A stretch of 40,524 nucleotides of DNA from Bacteroidales bacterium (GTDB taxonomy: Bacteria; Bacteroidota; Bacteroidia; Bacteroidales; Muribaculaceae). This document shows, piece by piece, positions 1-9,366 of this stretch. The DNA lies in the NCBI GenBank assembly GCA_029224905.1, contig JAQXVL010000056.1, positions 1 through 40,524 on the forward strand, written 5' to 3'. The number at the start of each line of letters is the position of its first letter. Position 1 is the first letter of the stretch. The position numbers and the translations under genes were made by a program. The notes beneath the pieces are model-generated. The model did not search any database. It was given only the letters and a program-made list of their open reading frames with translations, and had not been told where the DNA came from.

Positions 1-31
1 CTCTCTCTGCTGATATTTATGTGGTAACCCA

Positions 32-1498
32 CTATTCGGCTACCATTTCAAGGATTTTTACAAGATGATTCCAGTATTTTTCCACAGCGGGAATGTGCAT
101 CGACTCTTTGGGAGTGTGAACGTCGCGGAGCGTCGGGCCGAACGAAATCATGTCGAGTTTCGGGTTGAGTGCCAAGAAGTTGCCGCATTCCAGTCCGGCA
201 TGGAGCGAAGTGCAGAGCGGGGTGATGCCGTAGAGGTCTTCGTAGGCTTTGACGGCAATTTTCAGTATCTTGGAGTCCATATTGGGTTTCCAGCCCGGGT
301 AGCCGTCGCCTTGAGCGATTTCGGCGCCTGCGAGGGTGAAGTGAGCGGCGATTTGGCTTGCAATGTCGAACTTGCGCGACTCTTCTTCGCTGCGTTGCGA
401 GGTGATGATTGCCACGGTTTTGGCAGCCTTATCTTGGCGGAACAGGGCGAGGTTGGTCGACGTACTTACCATACCTTCGATGCTGTGGCTCATCGCGATA
501 ACAGCATTAGGTGCGGAGTGAGCGGCGAGGATGAAGCGTTTTGCCGTGCACGGGTCGATTACTTCAGCGGGAGCGTCGACAGTTTCGAGTGTAAACACTT
601 GGTTGCCTTCGATACCTTTATATTCTTCTTCGATAACGGCTGCGTAGTTGTTGAAGCGCACGCGGAGGTCTTCCTTCTTGTCGGCGGGGATGCCGATAAC
701 GGCGTAAGCGTTGCCGGGGATAACGTTGCGGAGTTCGCCGCCGTCGATTTCAGCGAGAGCGAAGCCTCCGAAGTCGCCGTAGAGGCTGTTGAGGAAGCGT
801 ACGAGCACCTTGTTGGCGTTAGCGCGACCCAGATGGATGTCGGCGCCCGAGTGGCCGCCCTTGAAGCCGTTGGTCGAAATTTTTACAAAAGCATAACCTG
901 CGGGAGCGGCTTCCGCAGTATATTTAAATGTAGCCGTCGTGTCGATACCGCCTGCGCAGCCGAGGAAGATTTGTGCTTCGTCTTCCGAGTCGAGGTTGAT
1001 AAGGATAGAGCCCGTCATCATGCCTTCGCCGACGTTCTTGGCGCCGGTAAGACCAGTCTCTTCGTCGACGGTGAAGAGCGCTTCGAGCGGACCGTGCTCA
1101 AAACTCTTGTCGACCAGGGCAGCCAACGCACCTGCCACGCCTATGCCGTTGTCGGCGCCGAGGGTAGTCTTATAGTCTTTAGTGTGAACCCATTCTCCGT
1201 CGACCACGGCTTGAATCGGGTCGGTCTCGAAGTTGTGAGTTTCCGGCTTTGTCTGGTTGGGTACCATATCCATATGGCCCTGGAGGACAACAACAGGCGC
1301 ATTTTCTTTGCCCGGAGTTGCCGGTACGCGCATGGCAACGTTGCCTATAGCGTCGGTTTTTGCCTCGATATTGTGTTTCTTTGCAAAGTCAAGGAGAAAT
1401 TCGCGCATTTTACCCTCTTTTTTCGAAGGACGCGGCACTTGAGTAATCTCTGAGAAGATTCCCCAAATCAGTTCAGGTTTAAGTTCTTTGATTGTCAT
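32..1498 (-). CDS. pepD: Aminoacyl-histidine dipeptidase (PepD, M20 family)
   Basis: 488-aa ORF; M20 motifs such as LQGHMDMVPNQ, TLGADNGIGVAGALA and FTVDEETGLTGA. Confidence 0.93.
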   Translation of the reverse strand: MTIKELKPELIWGIFSEITQVPRPSKKEGKMREFLLDFAKKHNIEAKTDAIGNVAMRVPATPGKENAPVVVLQGHMDMVPNQTKPETHNFETDPIQAVVDGEWVHTKDYKTTLGADNGIGVAGALAALVDKSFEHGPLEALFTVDEETGLTGAKNVGEGMMTGSILINLDSEDEAQIFLGCAGGIDTTATFKYTAEAAPAGYAFVKISTNGFKGGHSGADIHLGRANANKVLVRFLNSLYGDFGGFALAEIDGGELRNVIPGNAYAVIGIPADKKEDLRVRFNNYAAVIEEEYKGIEGNQVFTLETVDAPAEVIDPCTAKRFILAAHSAPNAVIAMSHSIEGMVSTSTNLALFRQDKAAKTVAIITSQRSEEESRKFDIASQIAAHFTLAGAEIAQGDGYPGWKPNMDSKILKIAVKAYEDLYGITPLCTSLHAGLECGNFLALNPKLDMISFGPTLRDVHTPKESMHIPAVEKYWNHLVKILEMVAE

Positions 1499-1646
1499 AG
1501 ATGTTTACAATTTTAAAATTAAACGCATTTATTTGAAAATTATTGTTAAATCAATCATAAATCGAGGTGCAAGTTACAAAATAAATTCGAGTTAAGCCTA
1601 AATTTTCTCACTCTTTTCATATATTTGCAGTAAAATTTAAGAATTT

Positions 1647-1805
1647 GTGTTGACGATAATCGCGGCTATAGCAGTTTTGGCATTGTGTGTAGTGCTGTTG
1701 GGAGTGAAAATTTTCTTTGTTAAAGGAGGTAAATTTCCCTCGACGCACGTGCACGGCAATCGAGCGTTGGCTGATAAAGGTATCCGATGCGCTAAAGACG
1801 AATAA
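1647..1805 (+). CDS. Small hydrophobic protein of unknown function (52 aa, GTG or TTG start), not in the supplied ORF track
   Basis: Frame from GTG 1647 (or TTG 1650) to TAA 1803-1805: (M)LTIIAAIAVLALCVVLLGVKIFFVKGGKFPSTHVHGNRALADKGIRCAKDE. One TM segment plus polar tail; TATATTTG -7-like box at 1620-1627 just upstream. Confidence 0.6.
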   Translation: MLTIIAAIAVLALCVVLLGVKIFFVKGGKFPSTHVHGNRALADKGIRCAKDE

Positions 1806-1827
1806 AAAATTAACTAAATAAATTATC

Positions 1828-2445
1828 ATGACAAAAATTACAAGATTTGCGAAGGTGTCGGCAGTGATGTTGGCGGTAGCGATGTTTGCCGCAACAGGAT
1901 GTTCTTCGGAAGGAAAGACGGATGCCAACGCCGAGAGCAATAACAAAAAGACAACAAAGACCGCTGATGCGTCGGCATTGAAAGTGGCGTTTGTCGACGA
2001 AGACTCGTTGATGAGCGGCTACAACTTTGCCAAAGACGTAAACGAAGCGTTATTGCGTGCCGACAGTAAGTTGGAATCGGCTCGCCGCCAGAAAGAGAAC
2101 GAATTGCAGCGTTTTGCAGGCGAAATCGAACGTAAATATAAGAGCAACGGCTACTTGACCGAGGCAAGTTTCAACGCCGACCAAGAGAAGTTGCAAAAGA
2201 TGCAAGTCGATGCGCGCAACTATATGGACAACATGACCCGCACGGCGCAGAACGAAGCGTTGATGAACAGTCAGCAACTTCGCGACTCTGTCGATAAATA
2301 CATCGCCGAATATTCCAAGAAGCAAGGCTATACGTTGGTGCTCAAAAAGGCGGCAACCTGGTATGTCGGCGACGTTGACGACATCACAGCCGACGTTATT
2401 AAAGGTCTTAACGAACGTTATAATAAGGTAGATAAAAAGAAGTAG
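1828..2445 (+). CDS. OmpH/Skp-like periplasmic chaperone family lipoprotein
   Basis: Lipobox (AATGCSS); LKVAFVDEDSLMSGY start and coiled-coil body typical of OmpH/Skp. Confidence 0.8.
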   Translation: MTKITRFAKVSAVMLAVAMFAATGCSSEGKTDANAESNNKKTTKTADASALKVAFVDEDSLMSGYNFAKDVNEALLRADSKLESARRQKENELQRFAGEIERKYKSNGYLTEASFNADQEKLQKMQVDARNYMDNMTRTAQNEALMNSQQLRDSVDKYIAEYSKKQGYTLVLKKAATWYVGDVDDITADVIKGLNERYNKVDKKK

Positions 2446-2467
2446 AATAAACTATTTACGTTATACG

Positions 2468-2497
2468 CGGGCTGCGGCGGTGCTGCAGCCCGTTTTT
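2468..2497 (+). terminator. Intrinsic terminator after OmpH-like gene
   Basis: CGGGCTGC / GCAGCCCG stem followed by TTTTT. Confidence 0.8.
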
Positions 2498-2980
2498 GTT
2501 GTTGTGGGGTGGAGTAAGTGTTAAATTTAACAGTTATAAATTGTAAGCATAAACTTGCGTCGATTTTCGTAATTTTAGCTAAAATCGGGGTTCGGCGAGG
2601 AGTTTTGAAGTAATTTGTCTGTAGAAATCTATTAAAGGCGAAAACTTTTTGCGTTTTTTAGAAAATGTTCGGAGTCGTTTCGTTGATATTTCGGCAAAAG
2701 ATGTATAGCCGTCTCATTGGTGGCGTTTGTTGTCGTTTTCGGTTGTATTGCGCTGATAAATAGGCAGATGTAGCTTGCGGTGCAGTTGCCCGACAGAGGA
2801 TCGGCTCCGGCTTTGACGGATAACTTTTGGCTACTTAATTTTTCAATTTATTAATTTTGTGCTATGAAAAATTATGAGTAACTTAGCAAAGTGATAACAG
2901 AACGGTAATAATTTATCAAAAGATATAGATTTTAAGGGTACGAATAGAGGTTAGTTAATATCCTAAAATGTGTATTTTGG

Positions 2981-3023
2981 CTCTTGATTCTTAAAATTCG
3001 CGTAGAATTTAACAAATCAAGAG
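2981..3023 (+). promoter_or_regulatory. Long hairpin in the susC upstream region
   Basis: CTCTTGATT (2981-2989) pairs perfectly with AATCAAGAG (3015-3023); inner arm TTAAAATTC/GAATTTAA with one bulge. Confidence 0.45.
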
Positions 3024-3123
3024 GGTTTATTTTGATGCCTATTACCGAGTCGGAGTGATTCGACGCTGTTAGAACATAGACAAGAAAAATAAATAAGTAA
3101 TAAATAAACAGATTAAAGTATTT

Positions 3124-6100
3124 ATGAGACTTAAGAATTTTGTCATTCTGTTGGCGATGGCTATTCTCGCGATTCCGGCTCATGCACAGATGAAGGTAAG
3201 CGGAGTAGTTGTTCAAGCCGATGATGGCGAGCCGGTAATCGGTGCGACCATCAAAGTTAAGGGGAGTCCTGCGATAGGTGCTGCAACTGACCTTGACGGA
3301 AAGTTTACCCTTTCAGTCCCCTCATCAAAATCAGTTCTTATTGTTTCTTATGTCGGAATGACGACAAAAGAAGTTAAGGCGAGTGCTAACGTAAAGATAG
3401 CGCTCGAGAGTAGTTCGCAACAGCTGCAGGAGGTCGTTGTTACCGGTATGCAGAAGATGGACAAACGTATGTTTACCGGTGCGACCACTCAGATTAGCGC
3501 TTCGGAGGCGAAACTCGACGGTGTGGCTGACATCAGCCGTTCGCTCGAGGGTAAGGCTGCCGGCGTGTCGGTGCAAAACGTGTCGGGTACGTTCGGTACG
3601 GCGCCGAAGATTCGTGTGCGCGGTGCTACGTCAATCTACGGTACGTCGAAGCCGCTGTGGGTTGTCGATGGTGTGATTCTTGAAGATAACGTGGAAGTGT
3701 CTGCCGACGAACTCTCGTCGGGTGATGCCGTTACGCTGATTTCTTCGGCAATTGCCGGATTGAATGCCGACGACATCGAGAGCTTCCAAATTCTTAAGGA
3801 CGGTTCGGCTACCTCTATATATGGTGCGCGCGCGATGGCAGGTGTCATCGTCGTAACAACCAAGCAAGGTAAGTCGGGCTCGACAAGCATCAACTATACC
3901 GGTGAGTTTACAACTCGTCTAAAGCCCAACTACAGCAACTTCAACATCTGTAACTCGCAAGAGCAGATGGGTATCTATAAGGAAATGGAGCAAAAAGGTT
4001 GGTTGGAGTTCGCTTCAATCGCCAACTCTTCAAGTTCGGGTATCTATGGTACGATGTACAAACTCATCGACCAATACAATTCAACATCCGGCAAGTTCGG
4101 TCTCGCCAACACCGAAGCGGCAAAGAACGCATACCTTCGCGAGGCTGAGTTCCGCAACACCGACTGGTTCGACCTGCTCTTCTCCAACGCTTTGCAGCAG
4201 AACCACGCCATCAGCATCAGCGGCGGTACCGACAAAGGTAAATTCTATACGTCGCTCTCCGTGATGCAAGACCCGGGATGGTCGAAGCAGAGTGAGGTGC
4301 AACGCTACACGTTCAACGCCAATGCATCTTACGACCTGTCGAAGACCTTGCGCGTCAAGATTCTTACCAGCGACAGCTACCGTAAGCAAAAAGCGCCCGG
4401 CACGTTGAGTCAAGACGTCGACGTCGTCAGCGGCGAGGTTAAGCGCGGCTTCGATATCAACCCGTATAGCTACGCCCTCAACACGTCGCGTACTACCGAC
4501 CCGAACGCTACGCTTACTCGTAACTATGCGCCGTTTAACATCTTCGACGAACTCGAAAACAACTATATCGACCTTAACATCGTCGACCTCAAGTTCCAGG
4601 GCGAAATCAACTGGCGTCCGATTCGCGGACTCGAGTTCAACGCCATCGGCGCATTCCGCTATAACTCGTCGACGCAGAACCACTACGTAAAAGACAATAG
4701 CAACCAGGCTAACGCATATCGCGCCGGTATCGACCCCGAAAATGCTACCATACGCGCAAGCAACCCGTACCTCTATACCGACCCCGACGACCCCAACTCG
4801 TTGCCTATCTCCGTACTTCCCAAGGGCGGTATCCTCTATCACGACGTTTACTCGTTGTCGCAATTCGACTTCCGCGGTACCGTTCAATATGTTAAAGACT
4901 TCAAAGATATCCACGTGATGAACGTCCTCGCCGGTGCCGAAATCGGCTCGATTGACCGCCATGCCGAGGCTTACACCGCTTGGGGTATCTGCTACGAAAA
5001 CGGTAACATCCCGTTCGTCGATTGGCATCTGTTCAAGCAGATGGTCGAAGAAAACGGCTCATACTACAGCGATGCATGGACATATCGTCGCAACGCTGCA
5101 TTCTTTGCAACAGCCAACTACGCTCTGCGCAACAAATATATCATCAACGGTACAATCCGCTACGAAGGTTCTAACAAACTCGGCCGCTCCAACCAATCGC
5201 GTTGGTTGCCTACTTGGAACGTGTCGGGCGCATGGAACGCCAGCGAAGAATCGTGGTTCGAAAATCCTGTGGTTTCGCACGCAAAAGTTCGCGCCTCTTA
5301 CTCACTTACCGGTGAGAGCGGTCCGAGCTACGTGTCGAACGCTTTGGCTATCTACAACTCGACAAAGCCTTGGCGACCCATTGCCGATGCCAACGAACTC
5401 GGCCTCTACCTGAGCGAATTGGCTAACAGCGAACTTACCTACGAGAAAAAGCATGAGTTCGACCTCGGCGTCGACCTCGGCTTCATCGACAACCGCATCA
5501 ACTTCGTCTTCGACTGGTATACCCGTAACAACTACGACCTTATCGGACGTATCTATACAGAAGGTGTCGGCGGTGTGACCAGCAAGTATGCCAACGTGGC
5601 TTCGATGGCTTCGCACGGTGTCGAATTTACCGTGTCGACTCGCAACATCGAGACAAAAGACTTCTCTTGGGGTACCGACCTTACATTCTCGTACGCCAAG
5701 AACAAAATTACCGACCTCGAATCGCGTAGCCGCGTTATCGACCTCGTGCAAGGCACAGGTTTCCCCTTGGAAGGCTATCCCGTACGTGCTATCTTCTCAA
5801 TTCCCTTCGTAGGTCTTAACGACGAAGGTATTCCCCAAATCATCAACGAAAAGGGCGAAGTGACAACCACAGATATCAACTTCCAAGACTTCGAAAACCT
5901 CGACTTCCTCAAATACGAAGGTCCCGTCGACCCCGTCTACACCGGCGGTTTCGGTAATACCTTCCGTTGGAAAAACTGGAAAGCAAACGTCTTTATGACA
6001 TACTCGTTCGGCAACAAGATTCGCCTCGACCCGGTGTTCTCGTCGGCATACAGCGACCTTTCGGCTATGCCTAAAGAATTCAAAAACCGTTGGATTAAGC

Positions 6101-6447
6101 CCGGCGACGAACTCATTACCAACATCCCGGCAATCGCTTCTCGCCGTCAAGTCTACAACGACTACACCCTCGGCTATGCTTACAACGCTTACAACTACTC
6201 GACAGCGCGTATCGCCGACGGTGGCTTTATCCGCCTCAAAGAGGTTTCGTTGACCTACGACGTGCCCAAGTCGTTCCTCGAGAAGATTCGCTTCAAGAGC
6301 GCTTCCATCAAGGTGCAAGCAACCAACCTTTGCTTGCTCTATGCCGACAAGAAACTCAATGGTCAAGACCCAGAATTCTTCAACTCGGGTGGTGTGGCTA
6401 CACCGATGCCTAAGCAGTTTACTTTCACTTTGAGATTAGGTCTTTAA
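3124..6447 (+). CDS. SusC/RagA-family TonB-linked outer membrane protein
   Basis: 1107 aa; signal peptide, carboxypeptidase-like N-terminal domain (VSGVVVQADDGEPVIGATIKVKG), plug motif ESFQILKDGSATSIYGARAMAGVIVVTTKQG. Confidence 0.97.
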   Translation: MRLKNFVILLAMAILAIPAHAQMKVSGVVVQADDGEPVIGATIKVKGSPAIGAATDLDGKFTLSVPSSKSVLIVSYVGMTTKEVKASANVKIALESSSQQLQEVVVTGMQKMDKRMFTGATTQISASEAKLDGVADISRSLEGKAAGVSVQNVSGTFGTAPKIRVRGATSIYGTSKPLWVVDGVILEDNVEVSADELSSGDAVTLISSAIAGLNADDIESFQILKDGSATSIYGARAMAGVIVVTTKQGKSGSTSINYTGEFTTRLKPNYSNFNICNSQEQMGIYKEMEQKGWLEFASIANSSSSGIYGTMYKLIDQYNSTSGKFGLANTEAAKNAYLREAEFRNTDWFDLLFSNALQQNHAISISGGTDKGKFYTSLSVMQDPGWSKQSEVQRYTFNANASYDLSKTLRVKILTSDSYRKQKAPGTLSQDVDVVSGEVKRGFDINPYSYALNTSRTTDPNATLTRNYAPFNIFDELENNYIDLNIVDLKFQGEINWRPIRGLEFNAIGAFRYNSSTQNHYVKDNSNQANAYRAGIDPENATIRASNPYLYTDPDDPNSLPISVLPKGGILYHDVYSLSQFDFRGTVQYVKDFKDIHVMNVLAGAEIGSIDRHAEAYTAWGICYENGNIPFVDWHLFKQMVEENGSYYSDAWTYRRNAAFFATANYALRNKYIINGTIRYEGSNKLGRSNQSRWLPTWNVSGAWNASEESWFENPVVSHAKVRASYSLTGESGPSYVSNALAIYNSTKPWRPIADANELGLYLSELANSELTYEKKHEFDLGVDLGFIDNRINFVFDWYTRNNYDLIGRIYTEGVGGVTSKYANVASMASHGVEFTVSTRNIETKDFSWGTDLTFSYAKNKITDLESRSRVIDLVQGTGFPLEGYPVRAIFSIPFVGLNDEGIPQIINEKGEVTTTDINFQDFENLDFLKYEGPVDPVYTGGFGNTFRWKNWKANVFMTYSFGNKIRLDPVFSSAYSDLSAMPKEFKNRWIKPGDELITNIPAIASRRQVYNDYTLGYAYNAYNYSTARIADGGFIRLKEVSLTYDVPKSFLEKIRFKSASIKVQATNLCLLYADKKLNGQDPEFFNSGGVATPMPKQFTFTLRLGL

Positions 6448-6468
6448 TAGTTTAAACGCAGATAAATT

Positions 6469-8175
6469 ATGAAACTTAAATATATAGCAATTATAGCGGC
6501 ATTGGCATCGATTGGTCTGAGTTCGTGCGACGACTTCCTCGACAAGGTGCCCGATACCCGCGTCGAACTCAATTCGCCGGAGAAACTCCGCCTGCTTATG
6601 GTCAGCGGCTATACCGAAACCAACTACGGTATCCTTACCGAACTGATGACCGACAATATGATTGACAACAACTCTACGTCGTCGACAGGTGTTCGTTACA
6701 ACCTTCCGGCATACGGACGCCAAGACGATGAGGCTTTCGCCTGGGAACCCGTTGTCAGCGATACCGGTTCCGACTCTCCGTCGGGAATCTGGGAAGGTTG
6801 CTACCACGCAATCGCAACTTGTAACGCCGTGCTCGAAGGCGTGGCTAAACTCGAAGAAGAAGGCCGTGGCGACGAAGTGTCGGCTGTCAAAGGCGAAGCC
6901 CTCGTGAGCCGCGCTTATCACTACTTCGTGCTCGCTAACGTGTTCTGTATGCCCTATCGCGGCCCCGAACTCAGCAAGCAATATCCGGGCGTGCCTTATG
7001 TCACCGAGCCCGAAACCACCGTGCTCGTTCACTACGACCGCGGCAACCTCGCCGACCTCTATGCAAACATCCAGAAAGACCTTGAAGCCGGTCTGCCGTT
7101 AATCAACGATGGTAGCTACGAAGTGCCTAAATATCACTTCAACAAGGCAGCAGCGCACGCTTTTGCCGCTCGCTTCTACTTATTTACCCGTCAGTACGAA
7201 AAATGCGTTGAGCATGCCGACCAAGTGTTCGGTGGCCCCGGTATGGATCCCTCAGGCTATATGACCCAGATTTGGGCGCAGACCAACCTCTACTATCTCT
7301 CCGACTTCGGACGTTACTACACCGACATGACTCAACAACGCAACTTGATGCTCTTCCCGACCTATTCGCAGGCTTGGCGCCACTTCATCGGCGGTCTCCG
7401 TTATGCTTGCAACCGCGAGGCTAAGCGCGCAACCATCCAAGGCCCCGGCCCGACGTGGGAAAAGTGCCGCTACTCGTCGTCGGCTACCAAAGAGTCGTTC
7501 TCGCTCAACCCGTGCTTCCTTGCCATGTCGTTCGTCAATGGCAAACAAGAGTACGGCACATATTTCGGCGCCGCTGTCGCTGAGTTCTTCGAATATACCG
7601 ACAAAGTTTCCGGCATCGGCTACACTCACATCGTGCGCTCCGAATTCACCGGCGAAGAAACCCTTCTCTGTCGCGCCGAAGCAAAACTCTACCTCAACGA
7701 CATCGAGGGTTGCGTTGCCGACCTCACGGTTTGGGACGAGGCTCACAAGAAAAACTCGTCGACCGACGACCGTACGATTCCTCTCACTCGCGAGTGCATC
7801 GAGGCATTCTATGCAACCGACAAAGACGGCTTCGGCATCGTTAAGCCACTCCACATCGATGAGGTCTATCCAGGTAGCGGCTATAGCGTGAATTCCGCCA
7901 TCGAGCCTTATCTGCAATGCGTGCTCCACTTCCGCCGCATCGAGAACATCCACAACGGTATGCGTTGGTTCGACATCAAGCGTTACGGCTTGGAAATTAC
8001 TCACGTAATTGGTACCGATCGCGTCGAAAATCTTACCATGCTCGACTCGCGCAAGGCTATCCAAATCCCTGCCGAAGTTATCGCTGCCGGTATGGAACCT
8101 AACGAGCGTTTGACCACCCCGTCGAACTCTGATGATGCAGTTGTCGCTAAAGGTTATTACAAAAAAGTTGATTAA
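6469..8175 (+). CDS. SusD/RagB-family nutrient-binding outer membrane lipoprotein
   Basis: Lipobox LSSCDDFLDKVPDTRVEL; directly downstream of SusC; C-terminal RRIENIHNGMRWFDIKRYG typical of SusD. Confidence 0.95.
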   Translation: MKLKYIAIIAALASIGLSSCDDFLDKVPDTRVELNSPEKLRLLMVSGYTETNYGILTELMTDNMIDNNSTSSTGVRYNLPAYGRQDDEAFAWEPVVSDTGSDSPSGIWEGCYHAIATCNAVLEGVAKLEEEGRGDEVSAVKGEALVSRAYHYFVLANVFCMPYRGPELSKQYPGVPYVTEPETTVLVHYDRGNLADLYANIQKDLEAGLPLINDGSYEVPKYHFNKAAAHAFAARFYLFTRQYEKCVEHADQVFGGPGMDPSGYMTQIWAQTNLYYLSDFGRYYTDMTQQRNLMLFPTYSQAWRHFIGGLRYACNREAKRATIQGPGPTWEKCRYSSSATKESFSLNPCFLAMSFVNGKQEYGTYFGAAVAEFFEYTDKVSGIGYTHIVRSEFTGEETLLCRAEAKLYLNDIEGCVADLTVWDEAHKKNSSTDDRTIPLTRECIEAFYATDKDGFGIVKPLHIDEVYPGSGYSVNSAIEPYLQCVLHFRRIENIHNGMRWFDIKRYGLEITHVIGTDRVENLTMLDSRKAIQIPAEVIAAGMEPNERLTTPSNSDDAVVAKGYYKKVD

Positions 8176-8177
8176 TT

Positions 8178-9353
8178 ATGAAGGCTAATAGATTCTTTAA
8201 TATATTCGCAGTTTCGGCAGCCGTATGCCTCTCGTTGGCTTCTTGCTCCGAAGACGAACTCGGTCCGACAATCTTCCCCGACGTGCCGGAAGAAATCGAC
8301 AAAGATTCGTACACTTATCAGTTCGATACGTGGTTGAAGCAAAACTACCTCGACCCGTACAACCTTGAGTTCCGCTACAAGATGGAAGACGTAGGCGCCG
8401 ACATGAACTACAACCTCGTGCCTTCTACGCTCGAAAACTCTGAGCGCCTCGCCGTGCTCGTCAAATATCTCTGGTTCGAGCCCTACAACGACATCGTCGA
8501 CCCGGAATTCTTGAAACAATACGGTCCGCGTATCATTCACCTTATCGGTTCGCCGGCGTTTAACCCAACCAGCGGTACGATGATTCTCGGTCTGGCTGAA
8601 GGCGGTATCAAGGTTACCCTCTTCCGCGTCAACGATATGAACTTGGAGGATATGGACAATTTGAACGAGATGTATTTTAAAACAATGCACCACGAGTTCT
8701 CACACATCCTTCACCAAACGAAGAGTTACCCGACCGAGTTCAACCTGCTCAGCACCGGCCACTACGACTCGAGCAACTGGCAAGACCGCAACGAAGGCGT
8801 TGTTGCTTCGCTCGGATTCTTCTCGACCTATGGTAGTAGCGAAACTCGCGAAGACTTCGCCGAGACCATTGCCAACTACATCGTAAAGACCGACGAACAA
8901 CTCGCTCGCCTCTACGAATTGGCACAACGCGGTTGGGAAGTTGAAGACCCCGACGCGCTTGAACCGATTTACTCGTGCTGGTTCTATTACGAAAACAACG
9001 AAGTGAGCGACGAAAACCGCAAACTTACGTTGCCAATCGACGCTTACGACAACCGTGCTGTCGACGATAGCGACCTCAACGTTACTGTTAACGAAGACGG
9101 CACAAAATCGTACACCCTCAAGAACAAACGTGACAGCAATGGCAAGCCAATCATCGTCTATCCGGTGGCTGACAAAGACGGCGTCGATGGCGTCAATATT
9201 CTCAACCAGAAAGTCAACATTTGTCGCAACTGGTTCAAATCTGCTTGGAACGCCGACCTGGATGCCCTCCGTGCAGAAGTGCAAAAGCGTCAAAAGAACG
9301 TCAATACCGAGTTTACCGAGCAATTGCTCCAAGAGATTTACAACATCAAATAA
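8178..9353 (+). CDS. SusCD-associated putative zinc metallohydrolase lipoprotein (HExxH)
   Basis: Lipobox SLASCSEDE; MHHEFSHILHQTKSYP zinc-binding motif; 2-nt gap to SusD. Confidence 0.85.
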   Translation: MKANRFFNIFAVSAAVCLSLASCSEDELGPTIFPDVPEEIDKDSYTYQFDTWLKQNYLDPYNLEFRYKMEDVGADMNYNLVPSTLENSERLAVLVKYLWFEPYNDIVDPEFLKQYGPRIIHLIGSPAFNPTSGTMILGLAEGGIKVTLFRVNDMNLEDMDNLNEMYFKTMHHEFSHILHQTKSYPTEFNLLSTGHYDSSNWQDRNEGVVASLGFFSTYGSSETREDFAETIANYIVKTDEQLARLYELAQRGWEVEDPDALEPIYSCWFYYENNEVSDENRKLTLPIDAYDNRAVDDSDLNVTVNEDGTKSYTLKNKRDSNGKPIIVYPVADKDGVDGVNILNQKVNICRNWFKSAWNADLDALRAEVQKRQKNVNTEFTEQLLQEIYNIK

Positions 9354-9366
9354 ATAAGGAATAGCA

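Noticed and set aside
65-1453. Long plus-strand ORF (462 aa) opposite pepD
   Set aside because: No recognisable domain; mirrors the codon bias of pepD, which has clear M20 motifs. Same reasoning for 4081-5028, 13579-14538, 18680-20188, 21218-22081, 29259-30503 and 30391-31671.
2572-2585. Perfect 14-bp palindrome ATTTTAGCTAAAAT between OmpH-like gene and susC
   Set aside because: AT-rich, single copy, and not positioned on a recognisable promoter; could be chance.
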